A model generated the notes under the pieces. That model made no database searches, had not been told where the DNA came from, and saw nothing but the letters and a program-made list of their open reading frames with translations. Positions 53,516 through 62,549 of a DNA stretch of 64,000 nucleotides are shown one piece after another; within the stretch, counting starts at the first letter, position 1; each line of letters opens with the position of its first letter. The translations under genes and the position numbers were made by a program. Source of the stretch: Allosaccharopolyspora coralli (GTDB taxonomy: Bacteria; Actinomycetota; Actinomycetes; Mycobacteriales; Pseudonocardiaceae); the NCBI RefSeq assembly GCF_009664835.1, contig NZ_CP045929.1, forward strand, positions 248,001 through 312,000, given 5' to 3'.

Positions 53516-54277
53516 GTGAATGCGCAGGAGTCGCTGCTCCCGTTGTTGGAGCTGTCCGGAGTGCGGGACGCCGTGGCGTCCGCGCGAGCCGCCATCGACG
53601 AGGTCCACAGCCATCCGGCGAACCGTCGCGGCTGGCCCGCGACGGCCGCTGAAGCCTCGGTGCGCGCGGCGCGTGCCTCGGCCGCGGTCGCCGGGGGAGC
53701 GACCGAGATTCCGGACAGCGGCGAGGTTTCCGACCCGCTGTTGGCGGGTTCGCTCCGGGTCGCCGAGGCGATCGGCCCGCTGCTACCGACCTGGCAGCGA
53801 GCACCGTTGCAGGCGTTGGCGCGCCTGCACGTGCTCGCGGCGGCGGATCTCGTCGGCGAGGACAGCGACCAGCTGGGGCGGCCGAGGACGTCCGAGGTCG
53901 TGTCGGGACGGTTGGACCTGCTCGCGGGGATCGTCGCCGACGCGCACGGACCCGGCCAGGGCACGGTTCCCGGCCCGGTGCTGGCGGCGGTCGTGCACGG
54001 TGAACTGCTCACGCTGGCGCCGTTCGAGGAGGCCAACGGGGTCATCGCGCGCGCGGCGGCCCGGTTGAGCGTCATCGGTACCGGTCTCGACCCGAAGGGG
54101 CTCGTGGTGCCGGAGGTCGCCTACTTCCGGCGGCAGGCCGACTACCACGCGGCCGTCGAGGGTTTCGGCACCGGCGAGCCGGACGCGGTCGCCGCGTGGA
54201 TCGTGCACTGCTGCACCGCGCTGGAGGCCGGTGCGCGGGAGGCCGCGTCCATCGCCGACGCCGTCCAGGAGTCGTGA
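53516..54277 (+). CDS. Degenerate Fic-fold protein
   Basis: A 253-residue protein whose N-terminal and central helices match actinobacterial Fic-like proteins often labelled oxidoreductase. The position of the Fic motif HPFxxGNGRxxR reads APFEEANGVIAR (Ala168-Arg179), so the catalytic His, the first Gly and the first Arg are all replaced. The inhibitory-helix motif (S/T)xxxE(G/N) reads SAAVAG (55-60), with Glu changed to Ala. AMPylation is therefore unlikely. GTG 53516 is chosen because TAGCGT (53502-53507) stands eight bases upstream; an ATG at 53492 is the alternative. The nucleoside hydrolase begins one base after its stop, so the two are coupled. Confidence 0.7.
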   Translation: MNAQESLLPLLELSGVRDAVASARAAIDEVHSHPANRRGWPATAAEASVRAARASAAVAGGATEIPDSGEVSDPLLAGSLRVAEAIGPLLPTWQRAPLQALARLHVLAAADLVGEDSDQLGRPRTSEVVSGRLDLLAGIVADAHGPGQGTVPGPVLAAVVHGELLTLAPFEEANGVIARAAARLSVIGTGLDPKGLVVPEVAYFRRQADYHAAVEGFGTGEPDAVAAWIVHCCTALEAGAREAASIADAVQES

Positions 54278-54278
54278 C

Positions 54279-55244
54279 ATGCCGAAGAAACTGCTCATCG
54301 ACTGCGATCCCGGTATCGACGACGCGCTCGCGCTCGCGTTCGCGCACGGCCGCTCGGAACTGGACGTCGTCGCGGTGACGACCGTCGGCGGCAACGTCCC
54401 GCTCGAGCACACCACGGCGAACGCGCTCGACCTGGCCGAGTACTACGGCATGGACGTGCCGGTCTCCCGGGGAGCCGGACGGCCACTCGCCCGGTCGCCC
54501 CACACCGCGCCCGAGATCCACGGTGCGCGCGGGCTCGGCGATATCGCACTGCCGGGCGCGGGTACCTGTCTCACCGGGCGACACGCGGTGGACACCATCA
54601 TCGACACGGTCGCCGCCGCGCCCGGCGAGATCAGCCTCGTCGCGATCGGGCCGCTGACCAACGTCGCCCTCGCCTTGCACAAGGAACCGCGCCTGACCGA
54701 GTGGGTGCGGGAGTTCGTGCTCATGGGCGGTGCGTACGGCGGCGCCGGCCCGTCGGCGGGCAGTACGTCGTCGGGCAACACGACGACGATGGCCGAATTC
54801 AACGTCTACGCGGACCCGGAGGCCGCCGCGGTGGTCTTCGGTGCCGGGTGGACACCGGTGATGGTCGGACTCGACCTCACCCGGCAGGCGCGCGCGACCG
54901 GTTCGGTGCGCGAGCGGTTCACCGACCTCGGCCGGTTGGAGCGAGAGGTCCTCACCCCGGGATTGGACTTCTACGGGCGGTCGGTCCAATACCGCACGCA
55001 GGAGGGGCCGCCGATCCACGACGCGTGCGCGGTGGCCTACGTGCTCGATCCGTCGCTGATCGACACCGTGCCCGCGCGGGTCGACGTCGAGACCCGCGGC
55101 GAGTTCACGACGGGCATGACCGTCACGAACTTCGGCGCCCAGCCCGAGACCCACAACGCTCTGGTCGCGATCGACCTCCACGCCGAACCGTTCTGGGACC
55201 GCGTGACCGAGGCCTACCGCACCCTCGCCACCACCCTCCGCTGA
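54279..55244 (+). CDS. Nucleoside hydrolase (IunH family)
   Basis: A 321-residue inosine-uridine-preferring nucleoside hydrolase. The calcium site is LIDCDPGIDDALAL (about 6-19), followed by HGARGLGD, IGPLTNVALAL, EFNVYADPEAA and the late IHDACAVAYVL with the catalytic His region. It cleaves ribonucleosides to base and ribose for salvage. CAGGAG precedes ATG 54279, which nearly touches the Fic-like gene. A double hairpin follows. Confidence 0.9.
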   Translation: MPKKLLIDCDPGIDDALALAFAHGRSELDVVAVTTVGGNVPLEHTTANALDLAEYYGMDVPVSRGAGRPLARSPHTAPEIHGARGLGDIALPGAGTCLTGRHAVDTIIDTVAAAPGEISLVAIGPLTNVALALHKEPRLTEWVREFVLMGGAYGGAGPSAGSTSSGNTTTMAEFNVYADPEAAAVVFGAGWTPVMVGLDLTRQARATGSVRERFTDLGRLEREVLTPGLDFYGRSVQYRTQEGPPIHDACAVAYVLDPSLIDTVPARVDVETRGEFTTGMTVTNFGAQPETHNALVAIDLHAEPFWDRVTEAYRTLATTLR

Positions 55245-55248
55245 CGAG

Positions 55249-55372
55249 GCGAACGGCACTTTCGCCTCAGCACACGAGGCGAAAGTGCCGTTCGCACCAG
55301 GTGCGGGGTTCGGAAGTGGTGGTGCGAACGGCACTCTCGCCCCACGAGACGAGGCGAAAGTGCCGTTCGCAC
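55249..55372. terminator. Tandem hairpins between iunH-like and murQ genes (family E)
   Basis: Two related hairpins: GCGAACGGCACTTTCGCCTC with its perfect complement (55249-55295), and GGTGCGAACGGCACTCTCGCC with its near-complement (55321-55372). Both share GCGAACGGCACT. They lie between convergent genes, so they likely stop transcription from both sides. Confidence 0.75.
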
Positions 55373-55390
55373 CAACATCTCGCTGCTGCC

Positions 55391-56311
55391 TCAGCGGTCG
55401 AGGCTGCGGAGGGCGTCGCGGACGTGGCCGTCGGTGACCGCGAGTGCCGCCGCCGCGCGCTCCACGTCCACGCCGGTGAGCAGATGCACCAGCGCGGACT
55501 TGAGGTCTCCGCCCGCCTCGGAGAGGGCGCGTTCGCAGGTGTCCTCGTCGGCGTCGGTGGCCTGGCGCAGGATGCTGATGGTGCGGCCGCGCAGCTTCGC
55601 GTTCGTGGCGACCATGCTCACCATGAGGTTCGAGTACGTCCTGCCGAGCCGGATCATCACCGCCGTCGAGAACGACGTGAGGATCAGCTTCTGCGCGGTG
55701 CCCGCCTTCATCCGAGTCGAGCCGGTGACCGGCTCCGGTCCCGTATCGACGGCGATCGTGACGTCGGCGTTCGCGTCCGGCTCGGCCTCCGGGTTCGCCG
55801 AGACCAGCGCGGTCGCCGCGCCGAGCCCTCGCGCCGCCGCGAGGGCGCCCATGACGTACGGGGTGCGGCCGGAGGCGGTCAGGCCGAACACGAGGTCCGC
55901 GCCGGTGGCCTCGGCCTTGATGGAGGAGGCGCCCGAGGCGGAATCGTCCTCGGCGTTCTCCACGGCTTCCCGGAACGCCTGGGAGCCCCCCGCCTGGTGG
56001 GCGACGAACCAGTTCGGCGGCACGTTGTATGTGGGTACCAGTTCGGCGGCGTCGAGCACGGCCAGTCGCCCGGAGGTGCCCGCGCCGACGTAGTGCACGC
56101 GCCCGCCGGAACGCAGCGCCCCCACCGCGAGGTCGACGGCTTTCGCCAGTTCCGGCAGCACGTGGCTCACGGCTTCCGGCACGGTGCGGTCCTCGGCGTT
56201 GAGCACCCGCAGGATCTCCACCGTGGGCAGCAGGTCGATGTTCTCGGTGTTGCTGTTCGTGCGTTCGGTGGGGGCGTCGACGCGCACCGTCTCGCTGGTG
56301 TCGCTGGTCAT
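55391..56311 (-). CDS. murQ: N-acetylmuramic acid 6-phosphate etherase
   Basis: A 306-residue SIS-domain etherase that cuts the lactyl ether of MurNAc-6-phosphate to give GlcNAc-6-phosphate. The start PTERTNSNTENIDLLPT, VHYVGAGTSGRLAVLDAAEL then VPTYNVPP, and LTASGRTPYVMGAL are diagnostic, and NAKLRGRTISIL follows. AGGAGG precedes the ATG, which overlaps the murR stop (ATGA), so murR-murQ form an operon. This closes the peptidoglycan-recycling group. Confidence 0.95.
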   Translation of the reverse strand: MTSDTSETVRVDAPTERTNSNTENIDLLPTVEILRVLNAEDRTVPEAVSHVLPELAKAVDLAVGALRSGGRVHYVGAGTSGRLAVLDAAELVPTYNVPPNWFVAHQAGGSQAFREAVENAEDDSASGASSIKAEATGADLVFGLTASGRTPYVMGALAAARGLGAATALVSANPEAEPDANADVTIAVDTGPEPVTGSTRMKAGTAQKLILTSFSTAVMIRLGRTYSNLMVSMVATNAKLRGRTISILRQATDADEDTCERALSEAGGDLKSALVHLLTGVDVERAAAALAVTDGHVRDALRSLDR

Positions 56312-57249
56312 CGCACCTCCTCCTTCTGCCTGCGGCGATCGGTCCGGGTGCCCATCCGGTGTTCGGCGACGGCCTCGTAGGTGGCTTCGAGCGCTGTCCT
56401 GGTCTGCTCGAGGTGACGTTGTGCGACGCCGATGAACAGGCAGTCGACGACGGTGAGCTGGGCGATGCGGCTGGCCGTCGCTCCGGACCGGTACGTCGTC
56501 TCGCGCGCGGCGGTGGTCAGCACGTGATCGGCGACCTCGGTGACCGGTGAGCGGCTGAAGTTCGTGACGACCGCCGTGGTCGCACCGCGTTGCCGCGCCT
56601 GACGCAGCGACTCGACGGTCTCCGTCGTCGCCCCGGTGTGCGAGATGCCGAGCGCCACGTCTCCTTCGCGCAACAGTGCCGCGGAGGTGAGTGCGGTGTG
56701 CGTGTCCGACCATGCGAAGCAGGTGAGGCCGATGCGGTGCAGCTTCTGTTGCAGGTCGAAGGCGACGAAGGCGCTCGCGCCGACACCGTAGACGTCGATA
56801 CGGCGGGCGTCGGCCACCGCGTCGACTAGCCGCTCGAGAATTTCCGCGTCGAGCTGACCGGCGGTCTCCTCGACCGCCTTGGCGTCGGCGTAGGAGATCT
56901 TCTCGATGATCCTGGCGATGTCGTCGTCCGGGCCGATGTCGCCGCCGAGGTCGCGATCGCGCGGTGAGGTGCGGGCGGTGTCGGCGGCGAGCGCGATGCG
57001 CAGATCGGGGTACCCACCGACGCCGATGGCCTTGCAGAACCGCGTCACGGTCGTTTCGCTGGTGCCCGCGGCCTCGGCGACGTCGGTGATGCTGCGGCGC
57101 GAGATGGACGCGGGATCGTCGAGGACGATGTTCGCCACGCGCTGCTCGGCGCGGGCGAGTCCGGGCAGCAGCGACCGGATCTGCACCAGCGGGCTCGACC
57201 CGGTGCTCGCCGAGTCGCGCTGGGAAGGAGTGTCAGCGGCAGTGGCCAT
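56308..57249 (-). CDS. murR: RpiR/MurR family transcriptional regulator
   Basis: A 313-residue regulator with an N-terminal RpiR HTH (SITDVAEAAGTSETTVTRFC) and a C-terminal SIS sugar-phosphate domain (IDVYGVGASAFVAFDLQQKL; LGISHTGATTETVESLRQAR). MurR of E. coli and B. subtilis represses murQ operons and is relieved by MurNAc-6-phosphate; the coupling to murQ supports the same role. ATG 57249 lies near an AT-rich stretch with TTGACC on the minus strand, a likely promoter. Confidence 0.88.
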   Translation of the reverse strand: MATAADTPSQRDSASTGSSPLVQIRSLLPGLARAEQRVANIVLDDPASISRRSITDVAEAAGTSETTVTRFCKAIGVGGYPDLRIALAADTARTSPRDRDLGGDIGPDDDIARIIEKISYADAKAVEETAGQLDAEILERLVDAVADARRIDVYGVGASAFVAFDLQQKLHRIGLTCFAWSDTHTALTSAALLREGDVALGISHTGATTETVESLRQARQRGATTAVVTNFSRSPVTEVADHVLTTAARETTYRSGATASRIAQLTVVDCLFIGVAQRHLEQTRTALEATYEAVAEHRMGTRTDRRRQKEEVR

Positions 57250-57435
57250 GTGGGAAACTTACTAACGGGTGACTTCTTCGGTCAATTCCTGATAGCAGGG
57301 TCGCGTGCGCCCGACACACCACCCTAGCGCCACCTCGGTGGATTCCCATCACAAGACGGACGCAGTCGGTCAACGGGTTGCAAGGTGCTGTGACATCTCA
57401 CCGCGGAGGCAAGGACGCTCCGACCGCTCAGAGGG

Positions 57436-57533
57436 CTGGGGGAACTGGCGGTTGTGCCCGTGGGGCACGCCTCACACGTGCCCAGCTGCGGCAGGGCAGC
57501 GGTACTGGACCACCCACCCACGTTCCCAGATGC
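57436..57533 (+). repeat. Family B MITE-like repeat, copy 4
   Basis: The most complete copy: GGGGGAACTGGCGGTTGTGC, hairpin GTGCCCGTGGGGCAC, GGCAGGGCAGC, GTACTGGACCACCCACCCA and the inverted end GTTCCCAGATGC. It abuts the stop codon of the serine hydrolase gene and lies in the 288-base gap to murR. Confidence 0.75.
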
Positions 57534-57537
57534 CCGC

Positions 57538-59289
57538 TCAGCGATCGGTCGTGCGCCACCCATCGGGAGTGAGGCGTTCCGGGTTGCGCTCGGCGTCCAG
57601 CAACTCGCCGCTCTCGTCGGCGACCCGGATCTCGTCGACGTGCACGCCCCGGCCCACGTACTGCTGATCCGGAGCGTAGCGCCACCGCAGCTGGATGGCC
57701 GGGTCGTTCTCCGTGCGGAAGGACGCCTCCACCTGCCACCACGCGCGGTGGCCCGAACCCGCCAGCGACGTCTGCGGCCCGGGTGCTGCGCCCTTCCCGG
57801 TCGCGGTCAGCGTCAGCGGTCGCCATGTCTGCCCGCCGTCGGCTGTGGCCTCCACGGTGAGCGGGTCGACGCCACCGGTGTCGTTCTGGCTGTCCACGAA
57901 CGCGGAGAACGACACCCGCGCGACCCCGTCCACCGTCCGGAACTCGTCGGTGGTCAGCGTCGCCTCGTCGCGGGCGTCGGCGAACCACGAGTCCCTGCCG
58001 CTCTTCGGCGGCACCGCCAGCGACTCCGCGAGTCCCTGTGCCAACGCGACCCGCGCCGGATTGTTCGAACCCCACAGCCGCGACGGGTGGACCCGGTTCG
58101 TCAGCAGCACCGCGACCGACCGCGATGCCGGGTCGAGCACCAACGACGTGCCGGTGTACCCGGTGTGCCCGGCGGTGCGGGGGCCACTCAGGCCGCCCAT
58201 GTACCAGCGCTGGTTCAGCTCGAACCCGAGCCCGTGATCGTCGCCGGGGAAGTTCTCGTTGTAGTTGTCCAGCATCATCTCGACGGAGGCCGGTTCGAGG
58301 ATCCGCTGCTCGCCGTAGCCTCCGCCGTTGAGCAGAGTCTGGCCCAAAATCGCCAGGTCGCGGACGGTGCTGAAAATGCCAGCCTGCCCGGCCACACCGC
58401 CGAGCGACCATGCGTTCTCGTCGTGTACCTCGCCGCGAACCATGCCGCGCGGCGGATCCTGCTGAAACTCGGTGGCCGCGATCCGGTGCTGCTTCGATGC
58501 CGGCGGGTTGAACCCGGTGTCGCGCAGCCCGAGCGGCTCGGTGATCTCCGTGCGCACCCGCTCGTCGAGCGTCGAACCCGACACCCGTTCCACCAGTACA
58601 CCCAGCGTGATCATGTTCGGGTCGGAGTAGGTGTAGGTGGTGCCTGGCGGGTTCTCCGGCTTCAGGCCCAGCACGAACGGAATGCGTTCCTCGGGCGGCA
58701 GTTTCCACAGTTTCACCTCGGCCTGCAGCCCCGAAGTGTGGGTGAGCAGCTGCTCCACCGTGATCGACTGCTTGCCCTGCGCCGCGAACTCGGGGATGTA
58801 CTTCGCGACCGGGGCGTTGAGCTCGACGTCGTCGCTTTCGACCAACTGCAGCACCGCGATCGAGGTGAACAACTTCGTGATCGAGGCGACGTCGAATATG
58901 GTGCCGATACCGGCCCGTTCCTGCTGCCCGGGCGGCAGCTCGGTTCCGGTGCCGTCGGCGTAGCGCACTGCGTGGCCGGTGGCTTCCTGGCTCACCACCA
59001 CTCCGTCGTGGGCGAGCAGGCTCACCGCGCCCGCGTACATCGGGTGCTCGCGGCCGGGTGCCGCCTCGGTGCCCGCGACGATCTCCTGCAGTGCGGCGTC
59101 GATCGGCCTGCGGTCCAGGCCGACCTCGCTCGGATCACCCGGGCGAAGGACGGTGCTCGCGGGGGCGAAGCCCTGCTGCGGCCGGTCGAAGCGGCCCTCG
59201 ACGTCGTCGTCCGGACCGCTCGCGGTCGCCGAGCCGCTGGTCAGCGTGACGACCGTGAGCAGCGCACCGAGCAGGATCGTTCTCCGCAT
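57538..59289 (-). CDS. Exported beta-lactamase-fold serine hydrolase, AmiE/EstB-like
   Basis: A 583-residue secreted enzyme. A signal peptide (MRRTILLGALLTVVTLTSGS) leads to a class C beta-lactamase/DD-peptidase fold: nucleophile FDVASITKLFTS, YSD in TYTYSDPNMITLG, and GHTGYTGTSL as the KTG equivalent. A C-terminal beta-sandwich (about 430-583) may bind carbohydrate. The B. subtilis mur cluster carries a similar enzyme, AmiE (MurNAc-L-alanine amidase), between murQR and nagZ-namZ, so removal of peptides from MurNAc is a fair guess. ATG 59289 has GGGAGGTAG upstream. Confidence 0.82.
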   Translation of the reverse strand: MRRTILLGALLTVVTLTSGSATASGPDDDVEGRFDRPQQGFAPASTVLRPGDPSEVGLDRRPIDAALQEIVAGTEAAPGREHPMYAGAVSLLAHDGVVVSQEATGHAVRYADGTGTELPPGQQERAGIGTIFDVASITKLFTSIAVLQLVESDDVELNAPVAKYIPEFAAQGKQSITVEQLLTHTSGLQAEVKLWKLPPEERIPFVLGLKPENPPGTTYTYSDPNMITLGVLVERVSGSTLDERVRTEITEPLGLRDTGFNPPASKQHRIAATEFQQDPPRGMVRGEVHDENAWSLGGVAGQAGIFSTVRDLAILGQTLLNGGGYGEQRILEPASVEMMLDNYNENFPGDDHGLGFELNQRWYMGGLSGPRTAGHTGYTGTSLVLDPASRSVAVLLTNRVHPSRLWGSNNPARVALAQGLAESLAVPPKSGRDSWFADARDEATLTTDEFRTVDGVARVSFSAFVDSQNDTGGVDPLTVEATADGGQTWRPLTLTATGKGAAPGPQTSLAGSGHRAWWQVEASFRTENDPAIQLRWRYAPDQQYVGRGVHVDEIRVADESGELLDAERNPERLTPDGWRTTDR

Positions 59290-59437
59290 CGCTACCTCCC
59301 GGGGCACTCCTCGCGCCCTACCGGCCTCCGAGAACTCGACTCCGCTCGGATCTGTGTCCGAAACCTACGGGCCGCCGTCCGCGTCGTCCACCGCCGAATG
59401 TGTGCCGATAGCCACGTGATCAGCACAAATGATCGGC

Positions 59438-60712
59438 TCAGCCGTAGATCAGATGGGGTTGCCGCAACCGTCGGAACTCGGCGACCTCGCCTTCCCACGA
59501 GCCCACGACCTCGTCCGTCCCGGCACCCGAGTCGATCATGGTGCGGAGACGATCGGTGCCCGCGAGTTTGTCGATCATCATGTCCGGACGCCACCCGAAC
59601 ACGTCCGGATACAACCGCCGGGCGGTGACCAGCATCGTCACCGCCACCGTGATCGGGCGCGCCTGCTCCCAGCGGTGCAGTTGGACGCCCCCGCAGGTCT
59701 GCTCGGCATGCTTCGAGAACGTCGGGACGAAGTAGGTCTCGCGTGCTCGCACGCCACGCAGCCCGGCGGCGTTGATCTCGTCGGCCCAGCGCCAGTCGAT
59801 GCCCGGCGCGCCGATGATCTCGAACGGTCGCGTCGTGCCCCGCCCCTCCGAGAGCAGCGTCCCCTCGAACAGCCCGGTGCCCGGGTACAGCGCGGCGGTA
59901 TCCGGGGTCGGCATGTTCGGGCTCGGCGTCACCCACGGCAAACCGGTCGCGGAGAACATGTCGTCCCGCGACCAACCCCGAACCTCGATCACGTCGAGCT
60001 GTTCCAGGCTGCCGCCCTCGGCCTCCGGCAGATGTACCGCGTCGAACAGCCGCGCCAGCTCACCGGCCGTCATTCCGTGCTGTTGCACGATCGGCAGCTC
60101 GCCGATGCCGGAACTGAACGCCGGGTCGAGCATCGGCCCGTCGACCGTGCCCCCGATCGGGTTCGGCCGGTCGAGCACGACGACGCCGAGCCCGGTCCGT
60201 TTCGCCGCGCGCATCGCCGTCCACATCGTCCAGATGTAGGTGTAGAACCGGGCGCCGACGTCGGCGATGTCGAACACGATCTGTTCGACACCGGCCTTGG
60301 CGAACATGCCTGCCAGCTTCTCGGCGTCCGCACCGTAAGCGTCGTAGACGGGCAGTCCCGTGCGCGGATCGGCGTAGTCGCCCTCCGAGCCACCCGCCTG
60401 CGCCGTACCCCGGAACCCGTGTTCGGGCCCGAACACGGCGGCGATCTCCACCACCTCCGAGGTGTGCATCGCGTCGACGACGTGGTGCAGCGCGCGTGGA
60501 CCGGTCGAGAGCACACCGGTCGGGTTGGTGATCACGCCGAGCCTGCGACCGGACAGCCGCTGCCAGCCCTCGGCGGCGAGCACGTCGGCGCCGGTCAGCG
60601 TGGGTTCCTGCGGGGCAGGGGCCGCCATCGCGTGCGCGGAGCCGGCGGCGCCGACACCGACGAGCGCGGCCCCGGTCCCGCCGAGAAATGCCCTGCGATT
60701 CACTCCGCTCAT
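59438..60712 (-). CDS. namZ: Exo-beta-N-acetylmuramidase NamZ-like (DUF1343)
   Basis: A 424-residue GH171/DUF1343 protein. A twin-arginine-type signal (NRRAFLGGTGAALVGVGA) exports it. FGPEHGFRGTAQAG, LPVYDAYG, FDIADVGARFYTYIWTM, VVLDRPNPIGG and WVTPSPNMPT are the family blocks. NamZ removes MurNAc from the non-reducing end of glycan fragments. The ATG lies seven bases after the nagZ stop, with GAGGTCGCG between, so the two are one operon and should degrade peptidoglycan chains from their ends in turn. Confidence 0.9.
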   Translation of the reverse strand: MSGVNRRAFLGGTGAALVGVGAAGSAHAMAAPAPQEPTLTGADVLAAEGWQRLSGRRLGVITNPTGVLSTGPRALHHVVDAMHTSEVVEIAAVFGPEHGFRGTAQAGGSEGDYADPRTGLPVYDAYGADAEKLAGMFAKAGVEQIVFDIADVGARFYTYIWTMWTAMRAAKRTGLGVVVLDRPNPIGGTVDGPMLDPAFSSGIGELPIVQQHGMTAGELARLFDAVHLPEAEGGSLEQLDVIEVRGWSRDDMFSATGLPWVTPSPNMPTPDTAALYPGTGLFEGTLLSEGRGTTRPFEIIGAPGIDWRWADEINAAGLRGVRARETYFVPTFSKHAEQTCGGVQLHRWEQARPITVAVTMLVTARRLYPDVFGWRPDMMIDKLAGTDRLRTMIDSGAGTDEVVGSWEGEVAEFRRLRQPHLIYG

Positions 60713-60719
60713 CGCGACC

Positions 60720-62549
60720 TCACCAACTCACGCCGTGGCCGAACGGGTACGCCTCGGCGCCGGGATTGTTCGGGTCGGGCACCGGAACCGGTAGCTTTCC
60801 TGTCGGCGAGATCTCGCCGAACAACGCCTTCGTCAACGACTCCATCGACACCGCCTTGTGCGAGTAGGTCGCGATCCAGGTCGGGACCTCCGGTACGTAC
60901 GCGGCGTCGTACGGGTCGCGGACGGGGACGCCGATCACCGGTGTTCCCGACTCCTGCAACGCTCGGACGAGGTCGTTCTGTGCGGCCTTCTCCTCGGTCC
61001 ACGCCTCGTTGGTCAACACCACGGCGACATCGTGCTCCTTCGCCGCCGCGACCGCCTGCTCGATCTGCTCCGGTGTGGGAGCGTCACCGGTCGGGAGTGC
61101 GGTGGTTTCCGGGCCACGGGCGCTGATCCGGTCCGCGAGCGTGGCCGTGGTGTCCTCGCCCCAGCCCGTCACGAGCATCCGGCCCGGCTTGTCGTTGAGC
61201 GGCAGCAGACCCGCGTCGTTGCGCAGCGCGTTGACCGTGCGGTCGGTGATCTCCTGCGCGTGGGCCTTGTGTTGCGGATTGCCGACGAACTCGGCTGCCT
61301 CGTCCACGTCGACGAACGGGTCGTTGACGATGCCACGCTCGGCCTTCATCGCCAGGATCCGCTCGACGCTGCGGTCGATCCGCTCCTCGGTGAGCCGCCC
61401 GTCGCGCAATGCGCCCATGACGCCGTCGATGGCGACCTGGAGATTCTGCGGCATGAGCATCTGGTCCGCCCCGGCCTGCAGCGCGAGCACCGGAATCTCG
61501 GAGTCCGGGTGCTTGGTGCGAACCCCTTCCATTTGCAGCGAGTCGGTGACGATCACGCCGTCGAAGCCGAGTTCCTCCCGCAGCATCCCGGTGAGCACCG
61601 TCGGCGACAGCGTCGACGGCTCACCCGAGTCGTCGAGCTTGGGGACCACGATGTGTGCGCTCATCACGCTGTCGGCGCCCTGCGCGATCGCCTCGCGGAA
61701 CGGCGGCGCGTCGAGTCGCTCCCACTGCTCGCGGTCGTGGTCGATGACCGGCAGCGACTCGTGACTGTCCTGATTGGTGTCCCCGTGGCCGGGGAAGTGC
61801 TTCACCGACGACGAGACGGTGCGGCTCTGGTCCGCGCCCTGCTCGTAGCCCTTGACCTGCTCCCCGGTGAACTTCGCCGCGAGCTGCGGGTCGGAGGAGA
61901 ACGACCGCACTCCGATCACGGGATTCTCCGGGTTGACGTTGACGTCCCCGCTGGGGGCGAAGTTCTGGTTGATGCCCATCGCCCGCAGTTCGGAGCCGGT
62001 GATCGCGGCAGCCTGCGCACCGTCCTCGAGCGACCGGCCGGAGCCGAGCGCCATGCTGCCCGGAAGCTGCGTCGCGGGTTCGGGGACCCGGGTGACCGCG
62101 CCCTGCTCCTGGTCGGTGGAGATCAGTAGCGGGATCTCGGAGCCGGTGCTGGTCGCGGCCTGCTGCAACCCGTTGGAGTGCTCGGCGATCTGCCGTGGGT
62201 CGTAGAGGCTGTCAGTCCACGAGAAGTGGATCATTCCCCCGATGCGGTACTTCTCCACGACCTGCGCGGGGGTGTCGACGCCGAACTCCTCCCGGTTCTG
62301 CGGGTGCGGCGTGTCGGCGGTGCGGCCGTAGGTGTAGGCGACGAACAGTTGCCCGACCTTGTCCTTCAGCGGCATCCGTTGCACGGTCCGCTCGGCCCAC
62401 TGGCGCGCGGCGGCCTCGTCGGCGGGTGTTCCCGGTGCGGGGGGTGCCGGGTCGGCGGAGCCCGCTCCGCTCGTGACACCCAGCGTGGTCACGGTCAACG
62501 CGCTGACGGCTGCGGCCACCACGCGGCGGGTCAAGCGGGTTCGGCCCAC
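60720..62549 (-). CDS. nagZ: Exported GH3 beta-N-acetylglucosaminidase NagZ-like
   Basis: A 609-residue GH3 enzyme with signal peptide (VVAAAVSALTVTTLGVTSG). NagZ signature KHFPGHGDTNQDSHESLP carries the catalytic Asp-His pair; the nucleophile Asp is in VIVTDSLQMEGV. A C-terminal alpha/beta sandwich domain (from about residue 420, ITDRTVNALRNDAGLLPL) makes it a two-domain form like that of Bacillus, extracellular rather than cytoplasmic as in E. coli. GTG 62549 is the start. It is the first gene of the nagZ-namZ pair. A GlcNAc-cleaving role in wall turnover is likely. Confidence 0.9.
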   Translation of the reverse strand: MGRTRLTRRVVAAAVSALTVTTLGVTSGAGSADPAPPAPGTPADEAAARQWAERTVQRMPLKDKVGQLFVAYTYGRTADTPHPQNREEFGVDTPAQVVEKYRIGGMIHFSWTDSLYDPRQIAEHSNGLQQAATSTGSEIPLLISTDQEQGAVTRVPEPATQLPGSMALGSGRSLEDGAQAAAITGSELRAMGINQNFAPSGDVNVNPENPVIGVRSFSSDPQLAAKFTGEQVKGYEQGADQSRTVSSSVKHFPGHGDTNQDSHESLPVIDHDREQWERLDAPPFREAIAQGADSVMSAHIVVPKLDDSGEPSTLSPTVLTGMLREELGFDGVIVTDSLQMEGVRTKHPDSEIPVLALQAGADQMLMPQNLQVAIDGVMGALRDGRLTEERIDRSVERILAMKAERGIVNDPFVDVDEAAEFVGNPQHKAHAQEITDRTVNALRNDAGLLPLNDKPGRMLVTGWGEDTTATLADRISARGPETTALPTGDAPTPEQIEQAVAAAKEHDVAVVLTNEAWTEEKAAQNDLVRALQESGTPVIGVPVRDPYDAAYVPEVPTWIATYSHKAVSMESLTKALFGEISPTGKLPVPVPDPNNPGAEAYPFGHGVSW

